Part shown: in pieces, positions 13,054 to 24,306 of the stretch
Position numbering within the stretch: position 1 is the stretch's first letter
Layout of the letters: the number at the start of each line of letters is the position of its first letter
NCBI RefSeq assembly: GCF_024763615.1
Contig: NC_077222.1
Coordinates: 8,680,001-8,744,000, forward strand
Length of the DNA: 64,000 bases
Direction: 5' to 3'
Origin: Phlebotomus papatasi
Taxonomy: Eukaryota > Arthropoda > Insecta > Diptera > Psychodidae
Notes under the pieces: generated by a model
Databases searched by the model: none
Seen by the model: only the letters and a program-made list of their open reading frames with translations
What the model was told of the DNA's origin: nothing
Position numbers and translations under genes: made by a program

Positions 13054-13466
13054 ATCTTGATAAAAGATCTTGAAATGCTCTTTAAGTCTTAACCGGTTAT
13101 ACAAATCATTACAAAATAGATAAATAAATTTTAATTAAAAGTTTTGTTAATTTTCTGGAATAATGACGAGCACTCAACGAATTTTTTTCGTCTTTTTTTA
13201 CTTTTATTTTCGAATTTGAGAACTCTATAATTACGAGTGCAGTCAGTGCAGTTTATTAATCTCTAATGACCTGTTAATGTCTTAATCAAATCATCATCCT
13301 CCCCCGCGTTTTTTTTTCTTCATTGACTCTTGCAGAACGATCTCGAGGAGGAATGGTACAATTTATTGTAACACCGACCGAAGTGACTGCAAGTGACGTA
13401 TGCTCCAGACCAATTTCTTGGTGGAATTGGAATTGAATGGGGGACCATCAAGGTTTCCTTCACTCA

Positions 13467-13474
13467 TATAAAAG
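13467..13474 (+). promoter_or_regulatory. TATA box of the cuticular protein gene
   Basis: TATAAAAG, with an arthropod initiator TCAGT at 13497-13501, about 30 bp downstream. The start codon follows at 13600. Spacing is canonical for a focused insect core promoter. Confidence 0.85.
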
Positions 13475-13496
13475 TGAAGCGGGAGGCTCCAATGTA

Positions 13497-13501
13497 TCAG
13501 T
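13497..13501 (+). promoter_or_regulatory. Initiator (TCAGT)
   Basis: TCAGT at the expected distance from the TATA box; predicts transcription start near 13499 and a 5' UTR of about 100 nt. Confidence 0.7.
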
Positions 13502-13599
13502 TCTCTTTTGCCATCGGCTAGTGATTGAACAGTGGCTGTTGGAATACGCGGAAATTGTAAAAAGTAGTGGAAAAAAAGGCTGAAAAGCAGTTTCTTACC

Positions 13600-16511
13600 A
13601 TGTTTAAGTTTGTGAGTGTTAAAGCAAGTTTCAAATATGGGCTTTTTCCTAATCTGGATATACTAAAAAAAATTAACCTCTCACCTCATCCTTCAGGCGA
13701 TTTTCTTTGCCCTTCTGGCCCTTGCTGCTGCCCAGCATGGATACCACAACAGTCCACAGACCGCTGCCATCATCAGTGAACAGAGATATTTGTCTGGTGA
13801 TGGAAAATTCGGAGCTGCCTACACACAAGAGGATGGTAAATGGAAAATTTCTTCATGGAATATAATAGAATTGCATTGATGCTTATGGACAATTGCAGGT
13901 ATCAACTTCAAAGAGGAGACTGATGCTGCTGGCAACAGAGTCGGAAGCTACAGCTATGTAGATCCAACTGGCCAGAAGAGAACAATTTCCTATACAGCGG
14001 GAAAAGATGGGTGAGTACCAATTATTTGGAGCATTTCCCCATGCCATGGGTTTTTCTCCCACATTCTTTCACTTCGATTTTAACCCATTGCACGATCATT
14101 GATGTAAGAAGTGATGGAATTGCGAAATGGCCAGACAAAAGTACTTACACCTCTCTTTGGGAATTGCATACTAAGCTCATAAGAAAATATAGAGTACAAG
14201 AAAAAGCGCATTCATGTGTGAAGTCATTAATATAAAATTCTTTGTTTGGGATTAACTTAGAGAGGAGGTCCACTACAGACCCAAAGTTTATAACACATGC
14301 ATATTACAATTTATGTAACACCCAATCCCATGGAGCATTGTGCATAATTGAGAGTAGGAGAGATCAGATAGGAAAATGAATTGTTTGCTTCACTTTTGAT
14401 CTTATTGTATATCGCTGTAGGAATAATATGAAATCAATGTTGTTTTTTTTCTCCATTGCGCTAAATGCACCCGTTCTCTAATTTCCCACGAATAGGTTCC
14501 GTGCCAGTGGTGATCACTTGCCTGTAGCCCCAGCTGCCCCGCCACAGCATGCTCCCCAGCCTCAGTACCAGCCACAGCCAGAGTACCAGCCCCAGCCTTA
14601 TCATCAACCCCAGCCCCAATATCACTCTGCCCGCAGCGATGACTACGATGATGGATCCTACGATCCTCGTCGCTATGAGCAGACTCCTGACTACTACCAG
14701 GCCCCTGCTCCTGCCCCAGCCTACCACCATGGAGCTGCTGCCCTGCCTACCCACCCACCACTCCCCACCCACCCACCAAGTGTCCAGCAGCAGATCCAAC
14801 AAGCCCACCAGTTCCACCAGAGCAATCCCCCACACCACCACCACCACCAGCCAGAATACCACACCACCCCTCCCCCACACCGATTCCAGCCACCAGGAAA
14901 GGTAGGACAGCACCTCTTTCTCCCATGATCTTATCATTCAAATTTCACTCAGAAGACATTTTAAAAAACAGGTGTAAAATTTACACTCGAAGGTGTAAAA
15001 TTTACCACTGAATGTGTAAAATCTAACCCAATTTTTTAATTCAAATCTGAAAAGCGAAAAGTGTTACCATTTCTTTCTTTAAAAGCAATTTTCTACAATT
15101 ATTATTTTACAAAAAATATATATAGATTTTACACAGGTGTAATTTTTAACACTGAAAAGATTTTTGTGAGAAAAGCACATATTTGAATCAAGATTTTGGA
15201 AATAAGAAAAAAAAATTTAAGAAAACCTTTAAAATATCACTGCAAGAAGAGTCAAGAGACCCTTTTTTACTATTACAAGTTGCTTTGGCAAAGGGCTACA
15301 GGAAGCGTAGTCCCCCTGCAACTGCTAATGAACAATGTGTAAAAATCCCAAAGCTTGTAACTTCTTAGACCGTCTTCAGACCAGAGGTTTAGCCTAGTTT
15401 TCGAGGGTCTCAAAACCTTAGACAAAAACCGATTTTATTGATTTTTTACAATCTAATAGTTTATTTACCATTAATAGTCCAATTATAAATCAAAATTTTC
15501 TAAAACGTCTTGCCCGATAAAAAATTAGAGAAGTTAAGCCATATGGCTAAGCCTAGATCTGAAGCTAATAGGGTAGATTCAGTACTTTTCGCCACCCTTA
15601 AGCTTTTATGGCCTCCTTATGTGTAAAATTCATTTTCCGTGTTTGCATAGAGGCACTGAAGAGCATTGGCAAGTTTTTTCCTAAAGAGAATTGACTTGTC
15701 AGTCTGATATATTTCGAAATTCTGCATTAAAATCTATCTAAAAATACATATTTCATAATGCTCGCCGAAATAATACAAGAACTTCGAGGAAATTTCTTTA
15801 AGACTCGGTGCAATATCTGCAAAACTTTTACAAGGAAAAGTGAAAAATATCTTCACTTTTTATTTGGCTTGATGGGCACCTGCTTCGAATCAACATCTAT
15901 CTAAATACCTAGGATACTTTTCGAGAATTTTAGTGAATCTCTTTGAAAAAATTTGCATTTTCACCAATTGTTCTTGTTTCAGTACTTTTCGCCACTTATT
16001 TCAAAATGAATTTTAAATAATTAAGAGACATGATAACCCATTAAAATAGTAGAATAGAGCATATTACGTGTGTAGAAGTACCATTTATTATTAAATTCCT
16101 TAAATTAGTTGTTTTATCTTAAGGCCTCTACACATTGGGAGCAATTTTTGTCAAAAATTGCATTTTTGACAGAATTTTGAAGTTTCTACCTACAGCACTG
16201 CAGTCAATTTCCTTCAAAAAAGAAATTTTTGACGAAAATTGTGCTCAATATGTAGACACCTTTAGGTGGCCAAAAAGTGCTTACATGGCCAAAAGGGCTG
16301 ACTCTACCCTATTACAGTTTATTTTACCTGGAATTTTTCTTTGACTCTTTCTTATCAGGTTCTTTTGAGTGAAATTACAATAAAAGTCATGCTTAAACTA
16401 ACCCCAGATGAATGCAAAAAAAATGGTAAATCTAACCCCTTTTCTCTTTTATTTCAGCTCTCCCTGAACCGTACTCCTGATGGATACAGCTACTCTTTTA
16501 ACAAGGTCTAG
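13600..16511 (+). CDS. RR-1-like cuticular protein (chitin-binding), five exons
   Basis: Structural cuticle protein secreted by epidermal cells that binds chitin. Exons: 13600-13611, 13697-13835, 13899-14010, 14496-14901 and 16458-16511. All junctions are GT-AG and the phases agree, giving 240 aa. The tiny first exon encodes MFKF; the signal peptide runs on as AIFFALLALAAA, with cleavage probably before QHGY. Residues about 45-97 form the Rebers-Riddiford domain: GINFKEETDAAGNRVGSYSY, then VDPTGQKRTISYTAGKDGF and GDHLP, closer to RR-1 than RR-2. Residues about 98-223 are low complexity: Pro/Gln/Tyr repeats (PQPQYQPQPEYQPQ) and a His-rich run. The last exon adds LSLNRTPDGYSYSFNKV. A short first exon interrupting the signal peptide is typical of insect cuticle genes. 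The GTG upstream at 13567 was not used as start because ATG 13600 follows the 5' UTR and leads directly into the signal peptide. The last intron is filled with nested transposons. Expression is probably moult-linked (family knowledge). Confidence 0.93.
15367..15568. mobile_element. MITE family C, copy 1 (in intron 4 of the cuticular gene)
   Basis: Left GTCTTCAGACCAGAGGTTTAGCC and right GGCTAAGCCTAGATCTGAAG-like inverted ends (the family consensus is GGCTTCAGACCTAAG). Internal 'gagggtctcaaaacctta' and 'ttagagaagttaagccat' words recur at 56309, 63302 and 63508. Confidence 0.75.
15571..16309. mobile_element. TA-flanked element, GGGTAGA termini
   Basis: Left GGGTAGATTCAGTACTTTT and right the inverted AGTCAG...TCTACCC, with TA on both sides. 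739 bp, lying wholly in the last intron of the cuticular gene. A second element (16120-16264) is nested inside it. Confidence 0.7.
16120..16264. mobile_element. MITE family D, copy 1 (nested)
   Basis: Left AAGGCCTCTACACATTGGG and right the inverted TATGTAGACACCTTT; arms extend inward with GCAATTTTTGTC / GACGAAAATTGTGC. About 145 bp. A second copy lies at 62757-62898. Confidence 0.75.
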
Positions 16512-17045
16512 AATATCACAAAAACACTATTACTCTAAATTTTATCTATCCTTTCTCCACCGAAGGATAAGAACAGCTTAAATCCAGGGCTTAGAACAAC
16601 CCCATATCGAGTGGATGAGCTTAGAATTTACCCTTACCTAGTTAGCTAGGTCTGTTTAGCGCTAAACCAGAGTCTCACCAGTTGACTATGGAGGATTCCA
16701 AGATTGGATTCAGCTGTTCTTGTCCTCAGTGCCTCATTTAATTTATGAACCTGATATGTATACTCTATGAATCTTCTCACTAACACGCTCTATTTTCTCC
16801 TACCGATCTTCATCTATACACTACCCCTCTATCAACTCTCCTCTTCTACCTTTCCCAAATCACCTTTACCCAAAAAGCAGCCGAATCAAGCAACATAATT
16901 TTTTTGTGATAAGAGATCGTGCAGTTCAATGGACCAATAATGTATTAATTATTGATAACCTTTGTATGATAAGGACTGTGTGTATGAGGAAAAAGAAAAC
17001 ATTTAAGAACGTGTAGAGACAATAAAAAACATGTGAAAAAAAAGA
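16512..17045 (+). other. 3' UTR of the cuticular protein gene
   Basis: Non-coding sequence from the TAG stop (16509-16511) to the AATAAA poly(A) signal at 17021-17026. Cleavage is expected about 15-25 nt beyond the signal. Confidence 0.75.
17021..17026 (+). terminator. Poly(A) signal AATAAA
   Basis: AATAAA 510 nt after the cuticular protein stop codon, followed by an A-rich then T-rich stretch. It is the only canonical signal downstream within this distance. Confidence 0.75.
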
Positions 17046-18415
17046 AAATGTCTTTGACTTTCTCAAAAACTTCATGTGACTTCCTTCTCCGGGTTTGGAA
17101 TCACACCCTGTTCTTGTTCGTTGTTTATCGCCAGAAGCGGGAAGTTATTCGGATTGGTAATAATTTAGTGCCTGGAGGTGCAAACAGCTCATAACCACAT
17201 TCGTAAAACTGTAACCAGGTGGAAAGAAAAATAGGTAAAGTCAAGGTGAGCGTCACCCCAAGGTTTTTCTCCTCACGCCACAGCCATCTCCATCCAAAAT
17301 ACATCTAATGTTGTCTCTTTGGTAGTTTTCGCACCCAAAAGAACTAAGGAGTGGGACTCCCTCTCCTCCAAAATCGAGAAAAATGGGTGTTTTCAATATC
17401 CGCCAAGTGACGATTTTGCCGATGTAATTGGAGGAAGGTGAACTTCTTCTCACTCCCAACATTTTAATACTGGACTTCATGACCTGAACTCACACGGTAT
17501 TCAATTCAAATTACACCATGAAGCATATCTTGGGCGTGGGTGGTAAAGAAACGTCGAGTGCCACATTATTTCCTCATAACATGAAAGATTATTGCACTCG
17601 CAACAGAGATTGTAATGGATTGTAATGTTGGTGTGCTAATTGATTTCAACATCTTGCTTCATTTGCCCAATTTGAGAACATGTTTTGGTCATTCGGAAAA
17701 TGTCTCAATTCACATTCGCAAAAAAAGAACAAACTAATATGCCCATTTAGCACGAATTAGTTGTAATTTTGATCATTGGACATACCAATTAATCTGCAAT
17801 TGTGGTACGTGAGCCATATAGAAATTATTATGGAGAAATTCCACCTCTACAGAGCAACATTCTCCATTCCCCAAGTGTATCAACCCATTAGTTTGACCTT
17901 CAGAGAATTGCGACAATTTATTCTATCGATAGTGCATAAGAATAAGATTAAGTGACGTCATTTTTCCGATATGATTTAAGAAAGTTTTTACCTTGGTTAT
18001 TGCAGGAAAATTACTCAATTACTTCTTGCTTTTTGTTTAAATCTTATTTTAGGAAACCGAATTTCCGTCCTTGCTTTTGCATCAGGGTTAATTTTTTGCA
18101 AAAATCTCATCTTAAAACAATTCATAAATTAAGATATAAGGAGGAATAAGTAAAAAATAAACTTTCACTTATAGCCAAAATCGATACCTTCGATCAAAGT
18201 CAATGTTAACTTGAATACGATGACAAACTCCTTTCATTCGTAATTAAAATATGAAATAAGTTCGAAAAAATATTTCTTTTTAACGTGTTATGCTTGAACA
18301 AGAATTCACTCCTTTTACAGGTTTAGGAAATACGAAAAATAAAAAATAAATAAAAAAGTATTGGGGCAAAAAACATAAGATAACATAAGAATGTAACGAA
18401 TGTAAAAATGAATAC
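17046..18415. other. Intergenic DNA, no gene seen
   Basis: Slightly less AT-rich than average around 17250-17480, but the minus-strand frame there (75 codons) lacks recognisable motifs and splice support. Confidence 0.4.
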
Positions 18416-18417
18416 CG

Positions 18418-18597
18418 ATGCCGGTGACTTTAACCCTGTCCTGTTCATAAGCTTTTCTTTAATTCTAATATTTAAGAACGGTTCTCACCGATCAGGTATG
18501 GTAGATCGGATCGGTAAAGACAGTCCTTAAGTTCTAGAAGTAAAGAAAACCTTACGAATAGGGGGGTCACAGTCACCTGCACTCACGGTACTTATAC
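18418..18597. mobile_element. Dispersed repeat family E, copy 1
   Basis: Shares an ordered series of words with 58395-58640: 'taagaacgg/taagaatgg', 'tcaccgatca', 'atcggtaaagac', 'aaaagctttc / aaaacctt', 'ggggtcaaagtcacc'. The terminal halves are inverted (…tcttaag / cttaag…), so the unit is hairpin-like. No coding capacity. Confidence 0.65.
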
Positions 18598-19309
18598 GGG
18601 GAGATGGGGCTATTTTTGGTCTGTTAGGCTCGTGAGGTTACATTGATATACGATTTTTTCGTATATTTCTAAAGGAAACTTGGCCTTAAGTAAATATAAT
18701 ACACTTACTGCACGTGAAATCTTTAATATCGCTTATTCGTATCAGGGATGTAACTCATTTTATACGACTTTAAAATTCAAATCTACTTAAAAAAATTATA
18801 AATTTTCAAAAGTCAATCAATTATATTGTTAGAAATATTTTACAATTATTTATTATTCTTTTCGTATTTGCCCGATTAATTTGAAGGGCTAAAATTTATT
18901 TACATTTGTTATTTCTAGAAACAGTGAACCAACTTATACAAGTTTGAAATTGCTTAAGCATATTTCTATAAAGTTAAAAACCTGAGAGTATCGGAATTTA
19001 AAACAGAGCTTAAACAAATAAAAAAAGTAAACATTTTCAGTCAAAAAAATCCCGTATAAGATGTATTTAATTCAGTTTATTCGAATATGTTCTGAAGACG
19101 TTGTTCTTTTGAAAAATCGAATGAACGATATTAGGCTTATGAATAAACTATTAAATTATTGTCCATCTAATTAAATTTTGCTTTTAGCAGAATTATACAA
19201 AAAGAAAGTTATGAAAAAAAACATCTTTTCAACTTTATGATAAATTTAGATTTAAAAAAATATAAGGGGAATTGTTTGTAGCTTCTTAAGAGTTAAAAAT
19301 AATAGCTCT

Positions 19310-19597
19310 TACACTGGGTAACAATGCGAAATAATAATCATAATAATAATGGTGGCACAACGTTCCATTAGAGGAACTAGGCCTTCCCGCAAGGGGAGTT
19401 CGGAACATCCATTATTATTTTTTTCATATACAGGGATGGGGTTATCAGTCCTGGAATCAAGTACAGTGAAGCTCACTGGATGCAATTCCAACACCTTTAA
19501 CGCCAGAAATGTTCCTGGTGACCTAAAGGGATTCGAACCCGGGACACTTGCATCATAGAGCGAGTGCTCTACCAATTGACCCATTGAGTGCCCGTGG
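19310..19597 (-). mobile_element. tRNA-derived SINE
   Basis: Minus strand begins with a tRNA-like head: A-box-like TGGGTCAATTGGTAGAGCA (19565-19583) and B-box GGGTTCGAATCC (about 19529-19540). These are RNA polymerase III internal promoter elements. A body unrelated to tRNA follows, ending in GGAACGTTGTGCCACC and an ATT-repeat tail (19325-19350). The B box is intact but the acceptor-stem pairing is poor and the body is 3'-extended, so this is a SINE and not a tRNA gene. Confidence 0.8.
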
Positions 19598-19897
19598 AAA
19601 CTAGGCCTTAGCATAATTTAATTAAGCTCTACAAAACAATTATAAAACCAGATTAAAAATATGGTAGGGTCCAGCTTCTTTTAGAATTATGGAAAAAGGT
19701 CATCTATCAATGCCAATCAATGCAGCCTCAGAGTTCAAAATAGTCTCCTCTACCGGCCATTATAACTGTGTTACTTAGGACAAGAACGACAAGAAAAGAA
19801 CAACCCTCCCCAAGCAGCAATTTTTTCTTAAAATAGTCTTGTAGAATTCCCTAAGTAAGGCACTACAGAACCAAAAATCTATTTATTTACTTATAAC

Positions 19898-20062
19898 GCT
19901 CTTGCTTCCATCACTGAGATTACTATAAGTAAAGTGGCGCACTCTTAAGTATCTTAAGGGCTGCTATAGGAATTTCAACAGAAAATTCTCTCTTTAAGTC
20001 TTTTAAAAGTGCACTAAAAGACTTGTTTAATACTTGGTTCTATAAGGCAACTATTTTGCTTC
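19898..20062 (-). repeat. Dispersed repeat family F, uninterrupted copy
   Basis: The reverse complement reads cccaagaagcaaaatagttg, then gccttatagaac, ending cttaagagtgcgcca. The same order is found on the plus strand at 40915-41985, where it is split by a 902-bp TA-flanked element. Confidence 0.65.
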
Positions 20063-20515
20063 TTGGGTCTTCCTTGTAATTATACAACAGAATTTTCTTT
20101 ACTAAACTGTAATTAAAGATTTCTTTTGTAAAAAAAATCCAAAGCTAAAAAGGTGGGTATATCAATAAAGATTTTCTTTAATAACAATCTGAATTTCTAA
20201 TTACCTTTAGAATTTAAATGGCTAATTTTCGAGATAGATTTCAGATAATTTTATTTAAAAGCTCTGGTTTACCCTTCCAGTATGACAAAGGAATCTGGAT
20301 AAGAAATATCTGAAAGATCTGAAAGTCTTATCAATTCTTGATGTTTAGATTGAAATGAAATTTTGAATATTAAATTCAGACATTAATTTAGAAATGTTTT
20401 TAATTTATAAAAGTCATAAAAAATAGGGTTTTTCTTTAAGAATTACTTCAAGAAATTTCAGTTTTATTCCCACGATATAGGAGAAGCTTTCGCACTCTAA
20501 AAAAATATCTATTTA

Positions 20516-20944
20516 AAACCCATTCCTTACCATGGTATAATACATCATACGCAAATTGATTGATTTTAGATAATTTATTCCTGGGCAAATTTTATCCGAA
20601 TTGCGAATCGGGAACGGAGTTTTAGTAACTTTAGTTCTTCAATTACTTGGGAAAAATGGTCCTACATTGGCCTCTTTCCTCTTTCCTGATTTGAATTCTA
20701 GTTGCCAATTTGTTTTATTGGATAGTTACTCTATCTAAATCAATAGCGTTTGTAATCAATTAAGGCACAGAATTTAAATTCAGCGACCGTTAGGACGTGT
20801 CTTTGACAGGGGCCCCCTGCGCCCCCATAATAGATAAAAAAATTTCTTTTCAAAAGAATCATCTATTAATCTGCAGAAAACTAATCCCAAAATATGAACA
20901 TTCTATCTCAAGTATTTCTGGTACATTGACTGAATGGGTTAAAT
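20516..20944 (+). repeat. Dispersed repeat family G, copy 1
   Basis: Direct-orientation match to 38179-38714. Both start aacc-attccttaccatggta and end with tactgaatgggttaaat-like sequence. Many identical blocks lie between (e.g. 'tcctctttcctgatttgaat', 'gaacattctatctcaa'). Copy 2 has about 100 bp extra in the middle. No ORF. Confidence 0.8.
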
Positions 20945-20950
20945 TTAGTA

Positions 20951-21148
20951 GGGGGAAGTAAGGCATTTTTGAATGTGGGGCACCTTTGAAATTGGTATTT
21001 TTCACCTATTTTTAAATAAAATTGAGCCTTATCGTGAGATAATTAAACTGCACAAACAGATTGAGAAGCTAAATCACATTTTGATATGGCTCAGTTCTAT
21101 TTGAACACAGGTGAAAAATCCCAATTTCAAAGGTGCCCCACTTCCCCC
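20951..21148. mobile_element. TA-flanked hairpin MITE (GGGGGAAGT type)
   Basis: Left GGGGGAAGTAAGGCA, right TGCCCCACTTCCCCC, TA at both sides; inner arms share GGGGCACCTTTGAAATTGG in inverted form. 198 bp. Confidence 0.8.
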
Positions 21149-21736
21149 TACCTATGTTCTCAGATTTTTGGAATGGGTTATGAATTTCCTTTTGCATTAT
21201 TCGATAAGTTATGTTAAGAGTTTAACTCTAATTCCTTTTTATTTGTTAGATTATCTTCAATAAATAAAATTGATCATTGAAAATTAGAAAAAAATCTCAC
21301 AAAACAGGGGACTAAAAATTGAATTATTTAATTTGTTTTCTCTATCGAGCTTTAGAATATTATGCCCAAATTTTTGAAGAGTCTATGGCCATTATTACAC
21401 CAGAAAAAATTAAAACGGTTTTTCTTGATTTAATTGGAAAACGATTCTGTAGATTTTAAAGTAGGAGAATATATTTAAAATGTCCTGCTTAGGCCCAAAA
21501 AGACCTACAATTCAATAAAAAAACAATCAAGCGGATATTTTTAAATTTGGAAATCAATTTATATTCGAGTTTATGGGATGAGTGCTTAAGCATAACCCTT
21601 GAACTAAGAACAAGGGATCCAATAGGATACATAATGAGCCCTAATATAGGACTGGATAGAGACAAGGAAATCTAAGTCCAAAAAGATTACGTGAAAATGA
21701 AAAAGATGATAATGGAGCTGAAAAAGATACTGTTTA

Positions 21737-21993
21737 CCTACTCTGAAAAAACTGTTTTGTCAAATTAACAAGACAAGTTTGTAAAAAGGATGTTCTTCCA
21801 TACAGAATATAGAACAGTTTTGTCAAATCGCTGGCCAACTAAATCTTGTTAAAAATTTGTCACAAGGGTGTTTTTCCATATAAAATGCAAGAAAAAGTTT
21901 TGTCAAATTCGTAAATAACGTAAATAACATACTTTTGACAAAATTTCAACAAAATCCATTTGTTCGTTTAACAAAACATTTTTTTTGAAGTAG
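21737..21993. mobile_element. TIR element with CTACT termini
   Basis: Left CTACTCTGAAAAAACTG, right the inverted CATTTTTTTTGAAGTAG, with TTTTGTCAAA repeated internally at least four times. About 257 bp. Superfamily not assigned. Confidence 0.55.
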
Positions 21994-23070
21994 TTCTAAT
22001 CTATAATCTAATCGAACCTTTTATGAGTACACCATAAATTATTCAAGTCTATCAATGACTGGTTTATGATAATAAGGTACATATAATTACTTCATAATAA
22101 AACAAGTGTGGATTTATTTAACCATAAAATCTTAAAAGAAAATGAAATAAATATCTTCATCAATCAACATGAGAAACGGTCAATTTGTGGTCATTTTACC
22201 TTAGAATAGATTATAGGAAATACTTAAAAATTTATAATACATATTATAAATTAAAAAAGGATGTGCCTAAGTACGGGGTTTCATGAGAAAATTTTCATAC
22301 AAAGGTGAAAAGTTCTACCTTCAATTTATAAATACTTCTTCAGACTTGGAGTTTAGTGACACGGTTTAACTTCAATTATTTCATAACAGGTTAAATTCTT
22401 GAACGAACTGTACTGTATTACTATTTAACGATAGGGCTGCTAATACTGAAATACGAAATTCATTAATTCTGCATCTCTGAAATATGCGTTCAAGAGCAAT
22501 ATTTCAAAAGCAATTTTAAATCGATTAATTAATTAAGTAGATTTTGGCTATAATTTTATTTAAAAAAAAATGAGAAATGTTTTGTAAAATTTTTAAATAT
22601 TTATAAAATTAAAGAAAAAAGTTATTAAATTGTCAGATTCCTTCTGCTTATGAAAAGATTTTTAAGACCGTAAGGGTTAATATCTCAAGATTAATTGAGT
22701 GGGAACTGGAGTAATTTATTTACCGGCTTTTAAACTAATTTTGATAGACACAAGTTTGCAATAGGCCAGCAGATAATAAAAAGTATTATTGTTCTTAGAA
22801 GTAAATGTTGAACTTGTTCTCCTTGTAAAGTTCACAAGAAGTTTTATACCCACATTCTGTATTCATTGTTCAAGAAGAAAGCATAAACCAACCGCTTTTC
22901 CCATTTTAAAATTACGATTAGTCGAGACACACTGAAAATATTCCATCATTGTCCCAAATGCCAAATGATATGAGTCATGAATCGATGAGTTAACTTTCAC
23001 CGCTTTCGCCCTTTCACTTCTGCATACATTTCGGCGGTAATAGTGAAAAGCAATTTAAATTTGGATTTTT
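21994..23070. other. AT-rich intergenic DNA
   Basis: No gene recognised between the TIR element and the 3' end of the gene on the minus strand. Confidence 0.4.
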
Positions 23071-23076
23071 TTTATT
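23071..23076 (-). terminator. Poly(A) signal (AATAAA on minus strand)
   Basis: TTTATT on the plus strand, about 115 nt beyond the stop codon at 23191-23193; suitable for the minus-strand gene. Confidence 0.5.
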
Positions 23077-23190
23077 TATCTAATAAATTAATATCAACAA
23101 ACCGTTACATCGAAAATTGGTACAAAATTAGCATTGTATGAGCATCACTGATGTACGCTATGAAAACACGATTAACAGTGTAAAGAGAAA

Positions 23191-24306
23191 TTACATGGAG
23201 ATGCGAATGGAATAGGGTCCATCTATGATGGGCCTGGATTTATAGGAATTTCTTGCAGGTGTGAAGGCTCTGGATGGTTTCCTCCTGGGCATGCTGAATC
23301 TGTGTGGAGGTTGTTGGGGTACAATTGGCCGGAAGTTGGTTTGACTGGGCTGGCCGAAGTAGGGATTGCGTGCCTTCTTCATTTTCTCAATGGCCAATTG
23401 CTGGAACTTCATTTGGTTCTGTCGCTTCAGGTACTGAGGGCTCTGACTTTTGGATGGTGGACTAGCTCCACCGTCCACATTGTAGTATTGCACATCATCA
23501 TTGGTGTAGATATACTCTGGGGGTGGTTCGAAGTACTCTTTCTGCTTCGTTGGGGCGCCTTTGCCTCCGGGGAATCCCACGGAGGGCTTGAAGGGTGCAT
23601 CATCCCTTGGGTACAAATTGGGCACATTTTGTAGCTTGAACTTGGGCTTGAAGGGCTTGGCTTCGGGTTCTAAGGCTGGGAATTGCTGTTGCTTATTTTT
23701 CGGGAGATAGCTGTTTGGCGAATTGGGTGGGACTCCAATATATTTGATCTGACTCTTTGGTGGGTTTGGCCTTCGAGCAACATTGGAACCTGCTGCTTGA
23801 AGCTTAGACAGGGCTTGTTGGTAGTCATTGAGGTATTTGTCAGACACCTGCCCTGCATTCGTAGGCTCCCGTTTGGTCTCAATGTACTCCTCCTCATCAT
23901 CATAGGAGGATTGTTGATACCTGCTGCTGATCAAATTGCCCTGATTCTTCGGTGGATGGGGATGGTTGACTGTGAATTTCGTTGTAACCGGACGAAAACT
24001 GCCCCCCTGGTTCGCACTACTCCTTTCGCTGTTTGCCAATGAAGGCTTATTGATGTGCGAATTGGGGAGACTATTAAAAACTGGACTGGGCGTTGTTGAG
24101 GAATACTGGAATCCTCCGTATTTGAAGGGTGATTTGGTTGTACTAGAGGCAATCTGGTAGCTGACCTTGTCCTCAAATTTATCATCCTCATTGTTGGTGT
24201 TTACGATGTAAATTGGACGGTTAAAATTCGAAATTTGGGTATTCCGTTTGCCACTAAAAGTTCCAAGTTCACTTAAATCCCGATCTGGAGAAGTTTTTGT
24301 TGAAGT
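23191..24306 (-). CDS. Terminal exon of a Pro/Gln/Lys-rich, probably extracellular protein
   Basis: Single open exon of 372 codons ending in TAA (371 aa). The acceptor is a good CTTTCTTCAG at 24307-24312, so translation enters as TSTKTSPDRDL; the ORF's apparent N-terminus beyond that is intron. No domain was recognised. What can be seen is low complexity with many Pro, Gln, Ser, Lys and Tyr residues. There are Tyr-rich patches (YFEPPPEYIYTNDDVQYYNV), a KPFKPKFKLQNVPNLYP stretch, one weakly helical segment (QNQMKFQQLAIEKMKKA) and a basic C-terminus (MPRRKPSRAFTPARNSYKS). No Cys at all and no membrane segment in this exon. Such composition is common in insect cuticle or extracellular-matrix proteins, and two cuticular genes are nearby, but function is not established. 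Codon use is clearly coding and GC-richer than its surroundings. Upstream exon(s) with a start and signal peptide were not found on the minus strand up to 28 kb. Confidence 0.8.
   Translation of the reverse strand, partial: TSTKTSPDRDLSELGTFSGKRNTQISNFNRPIYIVNTNNEDDKFEDKVSYQIASSTTKSPFKYGGFQYSSTTPSPVFNSLPNSHINKPSLANSERSSANQGGSFRPVTTKFTVNHPHPPKNQGNLISSRYQQSSYDDEEEYIETKREPTNAGQVSDKYLNDYQQALSKLQAAGSNVARRPNPPKSQIKYIGVPPNSPNSYLPKNKQQQFPALEPEAKPFKPKFKLQNVPNLYPRDDAPFKPSVGFPGGKGAPTKQKEYFEPPPEYIYTNDDVQYYNVDGGASPPSKSQSPQYLKRQNQMKFQQLAIEKMKKARNPYFGQPSQTNFRPIVPQQPPHRFSMPRRKPSRAFTPARNSYKSRPIIDGPYSIRISM

Noticed and set aside
13567..13599. Upstream GTG as start for the cuticular gene
   Set aside because: Non-AUG, and the ATG at 13600 gives the standard short first exon leading into a signal peptide.
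14461..14937. 158-codon open frame on the minus strand opposite the cuticular exon 4
   Set aside because: Antisense shadow of the Pro/Gln/His-rich exon; hydrophobic Val/Leu/Trp-rich composition follows from reading Pro/Gln codons backwards.
19529..19597. Possible functional tRNA gene on the minus strand
   Set aside because: B box and A box present, but stems do not pair well and a SINE body with ATT tail follows directly.
23302..24160. Several plus-strand open frames opposite the 23.2-24.3 kb exon
   Set aside because: Shadows of the minus-strand exon, which has the better codon use, an acceptor and a poly(A) signal.
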